From Prauserella muralis (lineage in GTDB: Bacteria > Actinomycetota > Actinomycetes > Mycobacteriales > Pseudonocardiaceae): a stretch of DNA of 64,000 bases. The notes below the pieces were generated by a model, which saw only the letters and a list, made by a program, of their open reading frames with translations, did no database searches and was not told the DNA's origin. Positions 25,831 through 34,234 of the stretch are shown here, piece by piece (the first letter of the stretch is position 1; the number at the start of each line of letters is the position of its first letter). A program made the translations under genes and the position numbers. The stretch is from NCBI RefSeq assembly GCF_003202285.1, contig NZ_MASW01000006.1:186001-250000 (forward strand), read 5' to 3'.

Positions 25831-26556
25831 CTAGCTCGGATCCAGGCGCGCGGTCTCGCCGACGAGCCACTCGGCCGCGTCGCGCAGCTTGACGTTGGCG
25901 TGCTGGGAGGCCTCGACGAGCATCTCGAAGGTCTGGTCCGGTGTCAGTCCGTGGCGCTGCATCAGGATGCCCTTGGCCATGCCGATCACGTCGCGCGTCT
26001 GCAGCGCGCTGTGCAGCTGCGCCTGTCCGCGCGACCCGGCCAGCGCCACGGCCGCGTGCGCGGCGAACAGCTCACCGACCCGCTCGGCCTCCTCGTCGAA
26101 GGCGTCCGGCTTCGCCGAGTACAGGTTCAGCGCACCCACCACCGTGGTGCTGGTGAACAGGCGGAACGCCAGCATCGACGCCACCCCGGCGCCGGCAGCC
26201 GCCGTGCCGAAGCGCGGCCACCGGCGGTCGTTGGCGATGTCGCCGGTGCGGTAGATGGGGCGGGTGAACACCGCGTCCACGCACGGGCCCTCGCCGATGT
26301 CGTGCTGCAGGCGGTCGAGCTTGGCGACCACGTCGCTGGACGGCGCCACCGAGCGCATCTCACCGCGCTCCAGCAGGGACACCCCGGCCTGGTCGGCGCT
26401 GGGGACGGTCGCCGCCGCGGCGGCGACGATGTTGCTCACCATCCGCTCGACGTCGGGCTCGGGTTCCAGCGTCCGCGCGATCTCGCTCAGCACCGTCGCC
26501 AGGTCCACCGGGTCGGGTGTGGAGGGCGCGGCGTCGGTCGGGTCGGGGGCAACCAT
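25831..26556 (-). CDS. GAF-ANTAR transcription antitermination regulator
   Basis: A 241-residue protein. A GAF sensor domain (about residues 35-165, DIGEGPCVDAVF) precedes an ANTAR RNA-binding domain (about 176-232, ALQTRDVIGMAKGILMQRHG). ANTAR proteins bind paired hairpins in leader RNA and prevent termination. This GAF-ANTAR layout is common in actinobacteria, where targets are often unlinked. No obvious dual-hexaloop leader was noticed nearby. Confidence 0.92.
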   Translation of the reverse strand: MVAPDPTDAAPSTPDPVDLATVLSEIARTLEPEPDVERMVSNIVAAAAATVPSADQAGVSLLERGEMRSVAPSSDVVAKLDRLQHDIGEGPCVDAVFTRPIYRTGDIANDRRWPRFGTAAAGAGVASMLAFRLFTSTTVVGALNLYSAKPDAFDEEAERVGELFAAHAAVALAGSRGQAQLHSALQTRDVIGMAKGILMQRHGLTPDQTFEMLVEASQHANVKLRDAAEWLVGETARLDPS

Positions 26557-26606
26557 GCCTGCATCTCACACCGAACCGCCACCGAGGCGCAAGTTGCAGC
26601 TCCTGC

Positions 26607-27701
26607 TCACTCGATGCCCGCCGCCGCACCGAGTTCCGCGACGTGGCGGTCTGGCTGGCCGAACAGCTGGGCGCCACCGTGCGCCCGCTTGAAAAAGAGA
26701 TGCGCGTCATGCTCCCACGTGATCGCGATGCCGCCGTGGAGCTGGATCATCTCCGCGGTGACGTGCTGCGCGGCCCGCGCGCAGCACACGGCGGCCACCG
26801 CGGCGTCCAGGGGCAGCTCGGCGGAATCGGCCAGCGCCGACAGCAGAGCGGCGTGCACGGCGGAGCGGGCGGCCTCCAGCTCGACGAAGGCGTCGGCCAT
26901 GCGATGCTTGAGCGCCTGGAACGAGCCGATGGGCCTGCCGAACTGCCTGCGCTGGGCGGTGTACTCGACGGTCAGCTCCAGCGCGCGCTCGGCGACGCCG
27001 GTCTGCTCGGCGGCCAGCGCCACCAGCGCGAGATCCCGCACCAGGCGCAACGCCGCCGTGGCGTCGCCGTTCCCGACGCGCCGCGCGGGCGTCCGGCGGA
27101 ACGTGACGGTGGCGAGCCTGCGCGTCGGATCCAGCGCCGGAGTGTGCGCCCGGCGCAGCCCCGCGGCGCCGGGCTCCACCTCGAACAGCCCCGTGCCGTC
27201 GGGGGTGCGGGCGGCGACGAGGAGCATGTCGGCGCTGTCGCCGTCGAGCACGTAGTGTGCCGTGCCGTCCAGCGCGGAGTCCTCGGCCGTGACCGCCGGC
27301 GCCTCGGGCGAGAGGCCGCCGTCGGGGCCACTCCAGGCGAGCGCCGCGACGCTGCCGCCGTCGGCGATGGCCGGCAGCAGCCGGGCGCAGACCCGCTCGT
27401 CGCCGGTGGCCTGCAGCGCGGTCGCCGCCAGCACGGCCGAGCCGAGCAGCGGGCTGGGGGTGAGCGTGCGGCCGAGTTCGTGCAGCACGACGCAGACCTC
27501 GGCCAGCGTGGCGCCCGCGCCGCCGTGCCGTTCAGGGATGGCCAGCCCGGCCACGCCGATCTGCTCGCACAGCAGCGACCACAGCTTGTCGTCGTAGCCG
27601 TGCGGGGCCTCGGCGGCCGTGCGCGGGTCGGAATGCCTGGCCAGCAGCGCCCGCACGGCCTCGCGCAGTGCCCTGGCCTCGTCACTGGTCGTGGGATCCA
27701 T
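26607..27701 (-). CDS. fadE33: Acyl-CoA dehydrogenase subunit, FadE33-like (steroid ring C/D catabolism)
   Basis: A 364-residue acyl-CoA dehydrogenase. The C-terminal FAD domain contains RRQFGRPIGSFQALKH and QLHGGIAITWEHDAHLFFKR, with a Glu in the TWEHD position used as catalytic base in related steroid enzymes. The N-terminal half is less conserved. In M. tuberculosis FadE31/32/33 genes lie in this same order after fadD3, and steroid FadE proteins work as alpha2beta2 complexes. The ATG at 27701 has GGGAG seven bases upstream; a GTG at 27707 overlapping the previous stop is possible. Confidence 0.82.
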   Translation of the reverse strand: MDPTTSDEARALREAVRALLARHSDPRTAAEAPHGYDDKLWSLLCEQIGVAGLAIPERHGGAGATLAEVCVVLHELGRTLTPSPLLGSAVLAATALQATGDERVCARLLPAIADGGSVAALAWSGPDGGLSPEAPAVTAEDSALDGTAHYVLDGDSADMLLVAARTPDGTGLFEVEPGAAGLRRAHTPALDPTRRLATVTFRRTPARRVGNGDATAALRLVRDLALVALAAEQTGVAERALELTVEYTAQRRQFGRPIGSFQALKHRMADAFVELEAARSAVHAALLSALADSAELPLDAAVAAVCCARAAQHVTAEMIQLHGGIAITWEHDAHLFFKRAHGGAQLFGQPDRHVAELGAAAGIE

Positions 27702-27703
27702 GG

Positions 27704-28642
27704 TCACGCTCCCGCCAGGACGCGGGCCCGGTGGTAGGCGCCGCCGCCCCACGCCCCGGTGAGCGCGCGCACCCTCGTGAGCCAGAGGCCGAGGTGGTGC
27801 TCGGCGGTGTAGCCGATGGCGCCGTGGACCTGCAGCGCGGCGCGGGCGGCGAGGTAGGCGGCCTCGCCCGCGGCGGCCTTGGCCGCGGAGACGTCGCGGG
27901 CGGTCGCGGTGACGGCGGCGCCGTGCACGAGCGGCCTCGCCAGCTCCAGCCGGGTCACCACGTCGGCGAGCAGGTGCTTGAGCGCCTGGTAGGAGCCGAT
28001 GGGCCTGCCGTACTGGTGGCGCTGCCGGGCGTAGGCGGCCGCCTCGTCGAGCAGCCGCTGCCCCGCGCCGAGCAGCTCCGCGGCCACCGCCAGCACGCCT
28101 GCCTCGAACGCCGAACCGTCGGTGGCGCCCAGCGCGCCGCCCGTGCCCGCGACCCGGAACAGCCGCCGCGCGGCGTCCACCGAACGCACGGGCTCGGTCT
28201 CCGGCTCCCCGCGGTACACGGCGCCGTTCTCCACGAGCAGCACGAGCCCGGCGACATCGGCGTCCAGCGCGTACGGCACGTGCGGCGGCAGGGCGACCGT
28301 GGCCAGCAGCCGCCCCGCGGCCAGCGCACGCAGCCGCTCGCCGTCGCCGAGCAGGGCGGGCGCGACGGCGACCGACTCGGCCAGCGGCCCCGGCACGGCG
28401 TGATAGCCGAGCACCTCGAAGGCGATCACGAGATCGGTGAGCCCGGCACCGAGACCGTCGCACTCCTCGGGCACCCGCAGCGCCGTCACGCCGAGGTCGG
28501 CGAGGTCGCGCCAGAGCTTGAGCCCCGGCTCGGGACGGCCCTCGGCCCACGCGCGGACGGCGCCGGGCGTGTCGGCGCCGGACAGCAGGTCGTGCAGGCT
28601 GGCCGCGAACTGTCGCTGCTCGGGCGACGGCGTGAACCTCAT
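27704..28642 (-). CDS. fadE32: Acyl-CoA dehydrogenase subunit, FadE32-like
   Basis: A 312-residue, short acyl-CoA dehydrogenase, close to the usual size of FadE32. Motifs are RHQYGRPIGSYQALKH and QVHGAIGYTAEHHLGLWLTR, with Glu in TAEHH. The middle beta domain is reduced, typical of one subunit of the heteromeric steroid dehydrogenases. The ATG at 28642 overlaps the fadE31 stop (ATGA). In mycobacteria FadE32 is implicated in oxidising an opened-ring acid after IpdAB and FadA6; this role is transferred by cluster order. Confidence 0.82.
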   Translation of the reverse strand: MRFTPSPEQRQFAASLHDLLSGADTPGAVRAWAEGRPEPGLKLWRDLADLGVTALRVPEECDGLGAGLTDLVIAFEVLGYHAVPGPLAESVAVAPALLGDGERLRALAAGRLLATVALPPHVPYALDADVAGLVLLVENGAVYRGEPETEPVRSVDAARRLFRVAGTGGALGATDGSAFEAGVLAVAAELLGAGQRLLDEAAAYARQRHQYGRPIGSYQALKHLLADVVTRLELARPLVHGAAVTATARDVSAAKAAAGEAAYLAARAALQVHGAIGYTAEHHLGLWLTRVRALTGAWGGGAYHRARVLAGA

Positions 28643-29772
28643 CGCGCCTCCCGGGGCAGGCCGAGCAGGCGTTCGGCGATCGTGTTGCGCTGGATCTGGT
28701 CGGTGCCGCCGTAGATCGGGCCTGCCAGCGCGAACAGGTAGCCGTCGGTCCACGGCCCGGCGAGTTCGCCGTCGGCGCCGAGCAGGTCGAGCGCGGTCTC
28801 GTGCAGTCCGAGGTCGAGGTGCGACCAGTACAGCTTGTTCACGCTGGACTCGGGGCCGAGCTGCCCGCCCTCGGCCAGCCGGGTGGCGGTGCCGTAGGTG
28901 TAGAGCTGGTAGGCACGGGCGCCGATCCAGGCGTCGGCCACCCGCTCCGCCGCCCACTCCGGCTCGCCCCGCTGCCGCCACAGGTCCACGAGCCGGTCGG
29001 CGGCGGCGAGGAACCGCCCCGGGCTGCGCAGCGAAAGGCCACGCTCGTTGTTGGCGGTGGTCATGGCGACCCGCCAGCCGTTGCCCGGCTCGCCGATCAC
29101 GTCGGCGTCGGGGACGAACACCTCGTCGAGGAAGATCTCGGCGAAGCCCGGCTCGCCGTCGAGCTGCGGGATCGGCCGCACGGTGACGCCGTCGGCGCGC
29201 AGGTCGATCATGAAGTACGTCAGGCCGTGGTGGCGGCTGGAGGAGGGATCGGAGCGGAACAGGCCGAAGGCGCGGTCGGCGAACGCGGCGCGCGAGCTCC
29301 ACGTCTTCTGCCCCGAGAGCAGCCAGCCGCCGTCCGTGCGCTCGGCCCGGCTGCGCAGGGCGGCGATGTCGCTGCCCGCCTCCGGTTCCGACCACGCCTG
29401 CGCCCACACCTGCTCGCCGCGGGCCATCGCGGGCAGGATGCGGTCGCGCTGCTCGGCGGTGCCGTGGGCGAACAGGGTGGGCGCGAGCATGAAGATCCCG
29501 TTCTGGCTCACCCTGCCCGGGGCCCCCGCGGCGTAGTACTCCTCCTCGAACACCAGCCACTGCACCAGCGACGCCTCGCGCCCGGTGTACTCGCGGGGCC
29601 AGGTGACCACCGACAGCCGCGCCCGCGCCAGCGTCGCCTCCCACTCGCGGTGCGCGGCGAAGCCCTCTGCGGTGTCCATCGACGGCAGGCCGGGCCGCGG
29701 CACGTGCTCGGCGAGCCAGCCGCGCACCTCGCCGCGAAAGTCCAGCGTGGCGGCGTCCAGGTCGAGGTCCAT
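28639..29772 (-). CDS. fadE31: Acyl-CoA dehydrogenase, FadE31-like
   Basis: A 377-residue full-length acyl-CoA dehydrogenase. The FAD/substrate region reads WAQAWSEPEAGSDIAAL, and the C-terminal signature is YGGTDQIQRNTIAERLLGLP. The length and the position directly before fadE32-fadE33 match mycobacterial fadE31. The ATG overlaps the stop of the enoyl-CoA hydratase by one base. It probably pairs with FadE32 or FadE33. Confidence 0.85.
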   Translation of the reverse strand: MDLDLDAATLDFRGEVRGWLAEHVPRPGLPSMDTAEGFAAHREWEATLARARLSVVTWPREYTGREASLVQWLVFEEEYYAAGAPGRVSQNGIFMLAPTLFAHGTAEQRDRILPAMARGEQVWAQAWSEPEAGSDIAALRSRAERTDGGWLLSGQKTWSSRAAFADRAFGLFRSDPSSSRHHGLTYFMIDLRADGVTVRPIPQLDGEPGFAEIFLDEVFVPDADVIGEPGNGWRVAMTTANNERGLSLRSPGRFLAAADRLVDLWRQRGEPEWAAERVADAWIGARAYQLYTYGTATRLAEGGQLGPESSVNKLYWSHLDLGLHETALDLLGADGELAGPWTDGYLFALAGPIYGGTDQIQRNTIAERLLGLPREAR

Positions 29773-30611
29773 CAGCGGTTTCCGTCCCGCATCGAACGCG
29801 CCGTCTGCCCGCCCAGCGAGTCGGCGGAGGTCTCGGCGTTGTGGGCGTGGGCGAAGTGGTGCAGCCCGAACACCGAGTCCATTCCCGACCGCAGGCCCAT
29901 CAGGTCCTCGGCCTGGTTCACCGCCTTCTTCGCCAGCGCCAGGCCGAACTGCGGCATGCCGGCGATGGTCTCGGCCAGCTCCATGGTGTGCTGCTCCAGG
30001 TCGGCCCGGGGCACGACCCTGCTGACCATGCCCCACTCCCTGGCCCGGTGGACGTCGAAGCGCTCGCCGGTGAACAGCACCTCCTTGGCCGCGCGCGGGC
30101 CCAGCACCCAGGGGTGCGCGAAGTACTCCACACCCGGGATGCCCATGCGGACCACCGGGTCGGCGAAGAACGCGTCGTCGGCGGCCACGATCAGGTCGCA
30201 CACCCACGCGAGCATGAGCCCGCCCGCGATGCACGCCCCCTGGACCGACGCGATCATCGGCTTGGGGATCTCGCGCCACCGGCGGCACATCCCGAGATAC
30301 ACCTCGGACTCCCTGGCGAACCGCCGGTCGCCGCCGTCACGCTCGGTGTGGTCCCACCACAGCACGGCCCTGCGGTCGAACGGCTGGTCCGCGTCGCGCT
30401 CCGGCGAGCCGATGTCGTGCCCCGCCGAGAAGTGCTTGCCCTCGCCCGCGAGCACGATCACCGTCACGTCCGGGTCGTTCACGGCGCGGGCGAACGCGTC
30501 GTCCAGCGCGTAGGTCATCGCGGAGTTCTGCGCGTTGCGGTATTCCGGGCGGTTCATCGTCACCACCGCGACCGCGCCGCGGCGCTCGTAGCGGACGACG
30601 TCCTCACTCAT
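29772..30611 (-). CDS. Enoyl-CoA hydratase/isomerase (crotonase family)
   Basis: A 279-residue crotonase. The oxyanion-hole segments are GEGKHFSAGHDIG and QGACIAGGLMLAWVCD. It has an insertion (about residues 78-110, rich in charged residues: WWDHTERDGGDRRFAR) between them, as in EchA13-like proteins. It is inserted between fadD3 and fadE31, a position where the M. tuberculosis cluster has no gene. It therefore may supply the hydration step for the enoyl-CoA made by the adjacent FadE proteins. Coupled at both ends by one- to four-base overlaps. Confidence 0.85.
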   Translation of the reverse strand: MSEDVVRYERRGAVAVVTMNRPEYRNAQNSAMTYALDDAFARAVNDPDVTVIVLAGEGKHFSAGHDIGSPERDADQPFDRRAVLWWDHTERDGGDRRFARESEVYLGMCRRWREIPKPMIASVQGACIAGGLMLAWVCDLIVAADDAFFADPVVRMGIPGVEYFAHPWVLGPRAAKEVLFTGERFDVHRAREWGMVSRVVPRADLEQHTMELAETIAGMPQFGLALAKKAVNQAEDLMGLRSGMDSVFGLHHFAHAHNAETSADSLGGQTARSMRDGNR

Positions 30612-32164
30612 ACCTTCTCCTTGCCGAGCAGTCGCTTGAGCACCTTCCCCGACGCGTTGCGGGGCAGTTCGGGCACGAACGCGACCGAGCGGGGCCGCTT
30701 GTAGTTGGCCAGCCTCGGCGCGCAGTGGCCAAGCACCGCGTCCTCGGTCAGCTCGCCGTCGGCGACGACGAACGCCTTGCCGACCTCGCCGAGCCGCTCG
30801 TCCGGCACGCCCACCACGGCGACGTCGCGCACGCCGTCCAGCCTGGCGAGCACCTGCTCGACCTCGGCCGGGTACACGTTGAACCCGCCGCAGACGTACA
30901 TGTCCTTGAGGCGGTCGGTGATGCTGAGGTTGCCCGCGTCGTCGAGCACGCCGACGTCGCCGGTGTGCAGCCAGCCGTCGGCGTCGATCGCCTTCGTGGT
31001 GGCCTCGGGGTCGTCGAGGTAGCCGAGCATGACGTTGGGCCCGCGCAGCAGCACCTCGCCGTCGGCGCCGATCGCGACCTCGAACCCGGCGGCCGCGCGG
31101 CCGGACGTGCGCGACACGACCGCCGCGTCGTCGCCGGGACGGCACATGGTGGCCACGACCGCCTCGGTGAGCCCGTAGGCGGTGAGCACGGTCTCGAAGC
31201 CGAGGTCGGAACGCAGGCGCTCCACGAGCACCTGCGGCACGGTGGCCGCGCCGGTGACGGCAAGACGCAATGACGCGGTGTCGCGGTCGCGCCGGGCAGG
31301 CTCGTGCAGCAGCGTCTGGAAGATGGTCGGCGCGCCGGGCAGCACGGAGACGCGCTCGCGTTCGATCAGCTCCAGCGTGCGGGCGGCGTCGAACACGGCC
31401 TGCGGCAGCAGGGTCGCGCCGGTGAGCAGGCACACGAGGATGCCGGCCTTGTAGCCGAAGCTGTGGAAGAACGGGTTGACGACGAGGTAGCGGTCCTCGG
31501 CGGCGACCTCGCCGCACCCTGCCCACGCGGCGGCGACCGCGAGCGCCTGCCGGTGTGCCGACAGCACGCCCTTGCTGCGGCCGGTGGTGCCGGAGGTGTA
31601 GAGGATGTCGCTGACGTCGTCCGCGCCGACCGCGTCGGCCCTGGCCTCCACCTCGGCGAGCGGGACGCGCGCGGCGACGCGGTCGAGGTCCGGCCAGTCG
31701 TGGACGCCCTCGGCGGGTTCGAGCGGCCCCGGCAGCGGCACGCGCACGATCGTGCGCAGCGCGGGCAGCCCGTCGGGGCCCGCCGCCTCGCGGATCGCGG
31801 CGAGCCGGTCGGCGCCGAGGAAGTCGCCCGCCACGACGAGGGCACGGGCGCCGCTGCGGCGCAGCAGGTCCACGGTCTCCGGGCCGGTGAACCGGGTGTT
31901 GACCGGCACCAGGCTCGCCCCGGCGTACTGGGCGCCGAGGGCGGCGGCGAGCCAATGGTGCGTGTTGGGCGAGTTGACGGCCACCCGGTCGCCGGGCCGG
32001 ACGCCCTCGGCGACGAGGAACCGCGCCACCGTGCGAACGCGTTCTAGCAAGTCGGCGTACGTCAGCCGCACGTCACCGTCCACCACGGCCTCGCGGGAAC
32101 CGAACCGCTCGGCCGCACGCCGCACGGCCTCGGGGATCGAACCGGGCAGCTGCTCAGCGGCCAT
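30608..32164 (-). CDS. fadD3: HIP-type acyl-CoA synthetase, FadD3-like
   Basis: A 518-residue AMP-forming CoA ligase. The ATP-binding loop ILYTSGTTGRSKG is at residues 188-200. The adenylation motif YGLTEA, the hinge DRLKDMYVCGGFNVYPAEVE and the C-terminal catalytic Lys in NASGKVLKRLL are intact. In mycobacteria FadD3 activates the propionate side chain of HIP, committing rings C and D to degradation. It is the first gene of the minus-strand operon, has GAGGGAG upstream, and shares a KstR-type operator region with fadE30. Confidence 0.88.
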   Translation of the reverse strand: MAAEQLPGSIPEAVRRAAERFGSREAVVDGDVRLTYADLLERVRTVARFLVAEGVRPGDRVAVNSPNTHHWLAAALGAQYAGASLVPVNTRFTGPETVDLLRRSGARALVVAGDFLGADRLAAIREAAGPDGLPALRTIVRVPLPGPLEPAEGVHDWPDLDRVAARVPLAEVEARADAVGADDVSDILYTSGTTGRSKGVLSAHRQALAVAAAWAGCGEVAAEDRYLVVNPFFHSFGYKAGILVCLLTGATLLPQAVFDAARTLELIERERVSVLPGAPTIFQTLLHEPARRDRDTASLRLAVTGAATVPQVLVERLRSDLGFETVLTAYGLTEAVVATMCRPGDDAAVVSRTSGRAAAGFEVAIGADGEVLLRGPNVMLGYLDDPEATTKAIDADGWLHTGDVGVLDDAGNLSITDRLKDMYVCGGFNVYPAEVEQVLARLDGVRDVAVVGVPDERLGEVGKAFVVADGELTEDAVLGHCAPRLANYKRPRSVAFVPELPRNASGKVLKRLLGKEKV

Positions 32165-32190
32165 CTCGCTCCCTCGCTGGACGCCAAATC

Positions 32191-32204
32191 TAGAACGTGT
32201 TCTC
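32191..32204. promoter_or_regulatory. KstR-type operator between fadD3 and fadE30
   Basis: TAGAACGTGTTCTC matches the KstR palindrome TnnAACnnGTTnnA at all but the last base. It lies 27 bp before fadD3 and 33 bp before fadE30, so it can control both directions. The KstR2 motif (AnCAAGnnCTTGnT), which occupies this divergent region in mycobacteria, is not seen. Confidence 0.7.
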
Positions 32205-32236
32205 ATTATGCTAGCGCACGGTAGCAGGAGGCACGG

Positions 32237-33457
32237 GTGGAAGACCACGCACGATTCCGGCGGGAGATCGCGGACTGGCTGGCCGCGAACCTCACCGGAG
32301 AGTTCGCCGAGCTGCGCGGGCTGGGCGGCCCCGGACGCGAGCACGAGGCGTTCGAGAAACGGCTGGCCTGGGAGCGGCACCTGGCGTCGGCGGGCTGGAC
32401 GTGCGTGGGCTGGCCACGGGAGTTCGGCGGGCGCGGGCTCTCGCTGGCCGAGCAGGTGATCTTCCACGAGGAGTACGCGGCCTCCGGTGCCCCGGCCAGG
32501 GTCGGCCACCTCGGCGAGCAGCTGCTGGGCCCGACGCTCATCGCCTTCGGCACGCCCGAGCAGCAGCGGCGCTTCCTGCCGAGGATCGTGGCGGTGGAGG
32601 AGCTGTGGTGCCAGGGCTACTCGGAACCGGGTGCGGGCTCGGACCTGGCCGCCGTGTCCACCTCGGCCCGCCGCGACGGTGACCACTGGGTGATCACGGG
32701 CCAGAAGATCTGGACGTCACTGGCGCACGTGGCGGACTGGTGTTTCGTGCTGGCGCGCACGGAACCGGGCTCCACGCGGCACGCCGGGCTGTCCTACCTG
32801 CTGGTGCCGCTGCGCCAGGACGGCGTGACCGTGCGGCCGATCCGGCAGCTCACCGGCACCTCGGAGTTCAACGAGGTGTTCTTCGACGGCGCGCGCACGC
32901 CCGCCGACCTGGTGGTCGGCGCGCCCGGCGACGGGTGGACGGTGGCGATGGCCACGCTCGGGTTCGAGCGCGGCGTGTCGACCCTCGGCCAGCAGATCGG
33001 CTTCCGCCGGGAGCTGGAGGGCATCATCGAGCAGGCCCGCCGCACCGGCACGATCGACGATCCCGTGCTGCGAGCCGACCTCACGCGGGCCTGGATCGGG
33101 CTGCGGGTGCTGCGCGCGCACGCGCTGCGCACGCTGGAGCGCGAGCCGGGCCCCGACGTGGCGGTGGGCAAGCTGCTGTGGGCGCAGTGGCATCGCGGGC
33201 TCGGCGAGCTGGCGATGCGAGCCCGCGGCGCGCGGTCGATGGTCCACGACGGCGATCTCGACGAGTGGCAGCGGCTGTACCTGTTCTCCCGCGCCGACAC
33301 CATCTACGGCGGCTCGGACGAGATCGAGCGCAACATCATCGCCGAGCGGGTGCTCGGCCTGCCGAAGGAGGGCAGGGCGGGCGACACTGGCGAAGCCCCG
33401 TCCGCCCTGGCCGACCGGGTGCGGGTGTCCCGCAGAACAAAGGAGGTCAGGGCGTGA
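32237..33457 (+). CDS. fadE30: Acyl-CoA dehydrogenase, FadE30-like
   Basis: A 406-residue acyl-CoA dehydrogenase starting with GTG at 32237 after AGCAGGAGG. It has WCQGYSEPGAGSDLAAV, the FAD-binding TGQKIWTSLAHVADW and YGGSDEIERNIIAERVLGLP. About 25 extra C-terminal residues follow the last motif. Divergence from fadD3 copies the mycobacterial arrangement. In the HIP pathway FadE30 introduces the double bond in the CoA-activated side chain. Confidence 0.86.
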   Translation: MEDHARFRREIADWLAANLTGEFAELRGLGGPGREHEAFEKRLAWERHLASAGWTCVGWPREFGGRGLSLAEQVIFHEEYAASGAPARVGHLGEQLLGPTLIAFGTPEQQRRFLPRIVAVEELWCQGYSEPGAGSDLAAVSTSARRDGDHWVITGQKIWTSLAHVADWCFVLARTEPGSTRHAGLSYLLVPLRQDGVTVRPIRQLTGTSEFNEVFFDGARTPADLVVGAPGDGWTVAMATLGFERGVSTLGQQIGFRRELEGIIEQARRTGTIDDPVLRADLTRAWIGLRVLRAHALRTLEREPGPDVAVGKLLWAQWHRGLGELAMRARGARSMVHDGDLDEWQRLYLFSRADTIYGGSDEIERNIIAERVLGLPKEGRAGDTGEAPSALADRVRVSRRTKEVRA

Positions 33458-34224
33458 TCCCCGAGTACCCGCGGGGCCGGGATCTGCTCGCGGGCAAGGT
33501 CGTCGTCGTCACCGCCGCCGCGGGCACCGGCATCGGCGCGGCCGTGGCCCGCCGCTGCCTCGAGGAGGGCGCGGTGGTGGTGGTGAGCGACCACCACGAG
33601 CGGCGGCTCGCCGAGAAGGCCGCCGAGCTGAGCGCACTGGGCAAGGTGCACGCGATCCCGTGCGACGTCACCGCCGAGGAGCAGGTCCAGCGTCTCGTCG
33701 CGGGCACGGTCGAGCAGTTCGGCCGCCTGGACGTGCTGGTGAACAACGCCGGGCTCGGCGGTACGGCGTCGGTGCTGGACATGACCGACGAGCAGTGGTC
33801 GCGGGTGCTGGACGTGACCCTGACCGGCACGTTCCGCTGCACGCGGGCCGCGCTGCGCCGGTTCGTCGAGCAGGGCGGCGGCGGGGTGATCGTCAACAAC
33901 GCCTCGGTGGTCGGGTGGCGGGCGCAGGCCGGGCAGGCGCACTACGCGGCGGCCAAGGCCGGGGTGATGGCACTGACCCGCTGCTCCGCGCTGGACGCCG
34001 CCGAGCACGGCGTGCGCGTCAACGCCGTCGCGCCGAGCCTGGCCAAGCACCCGTTCCTGGCGAAGGTGACCAGTGAGGAACTGCTGGACGAGCTGGAGCG
34101 GCAGGAGGCGTTCGGCCGCGCCGCCGAGCCGTGGGAGGTCGCCAACGTGATGGTGTTCCTCGCCAGCGACTACGCCAGCTACCTGACCGGTGAGGTCGTC
34201 TCCGTCTCCAGCCAGCATCCGTAG
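33454..34224 (+). CDS. ipdF: SDR dehydrogenase, IpdF-like
   Basis: A 256-residue SDR. It shows TAAAGTGIGAAVA near residue 20, NNAGLGG, and a catalytic Ser (NNASVVGWRAQ) with Tyr-x3-Lys (YAAAK). The GTG at 33454 overlaps the fadE30 stop and follows AAAGGAGG. In mycobacteria IpdF oxidises the 5-hydroxy group of a CoA-linked HIP intermediate. The call rests on its place between fadE30 and fadA6, which repeats the known order with one intervening gene missing. Confidence 0.82.
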   Translation: MIPEYPRGRDLLAGKVVVVTAAAGTGIGAAVARRCLEEGAVVVVSDHHERRLAEKAAELSALGKVHAIPCDVTAEEQVQRLVAGTVEQFGRLDVLVNNAGLGGTASVLDMTDEQWSRVLDVTLTGTFRCTRAALRRFVEQGGGGVIVNNASVVGWRAQAGQAHYAAAKAGVMALTRCSALDAAEHGVRVNAVAPSLAKHPFLAKVTSEELLDELERQEAFGRAAEPWEVANVMVFLASDYASYLTGEVVSVSSQHP

Positions 34225-34234
34225 GAGGACATTC

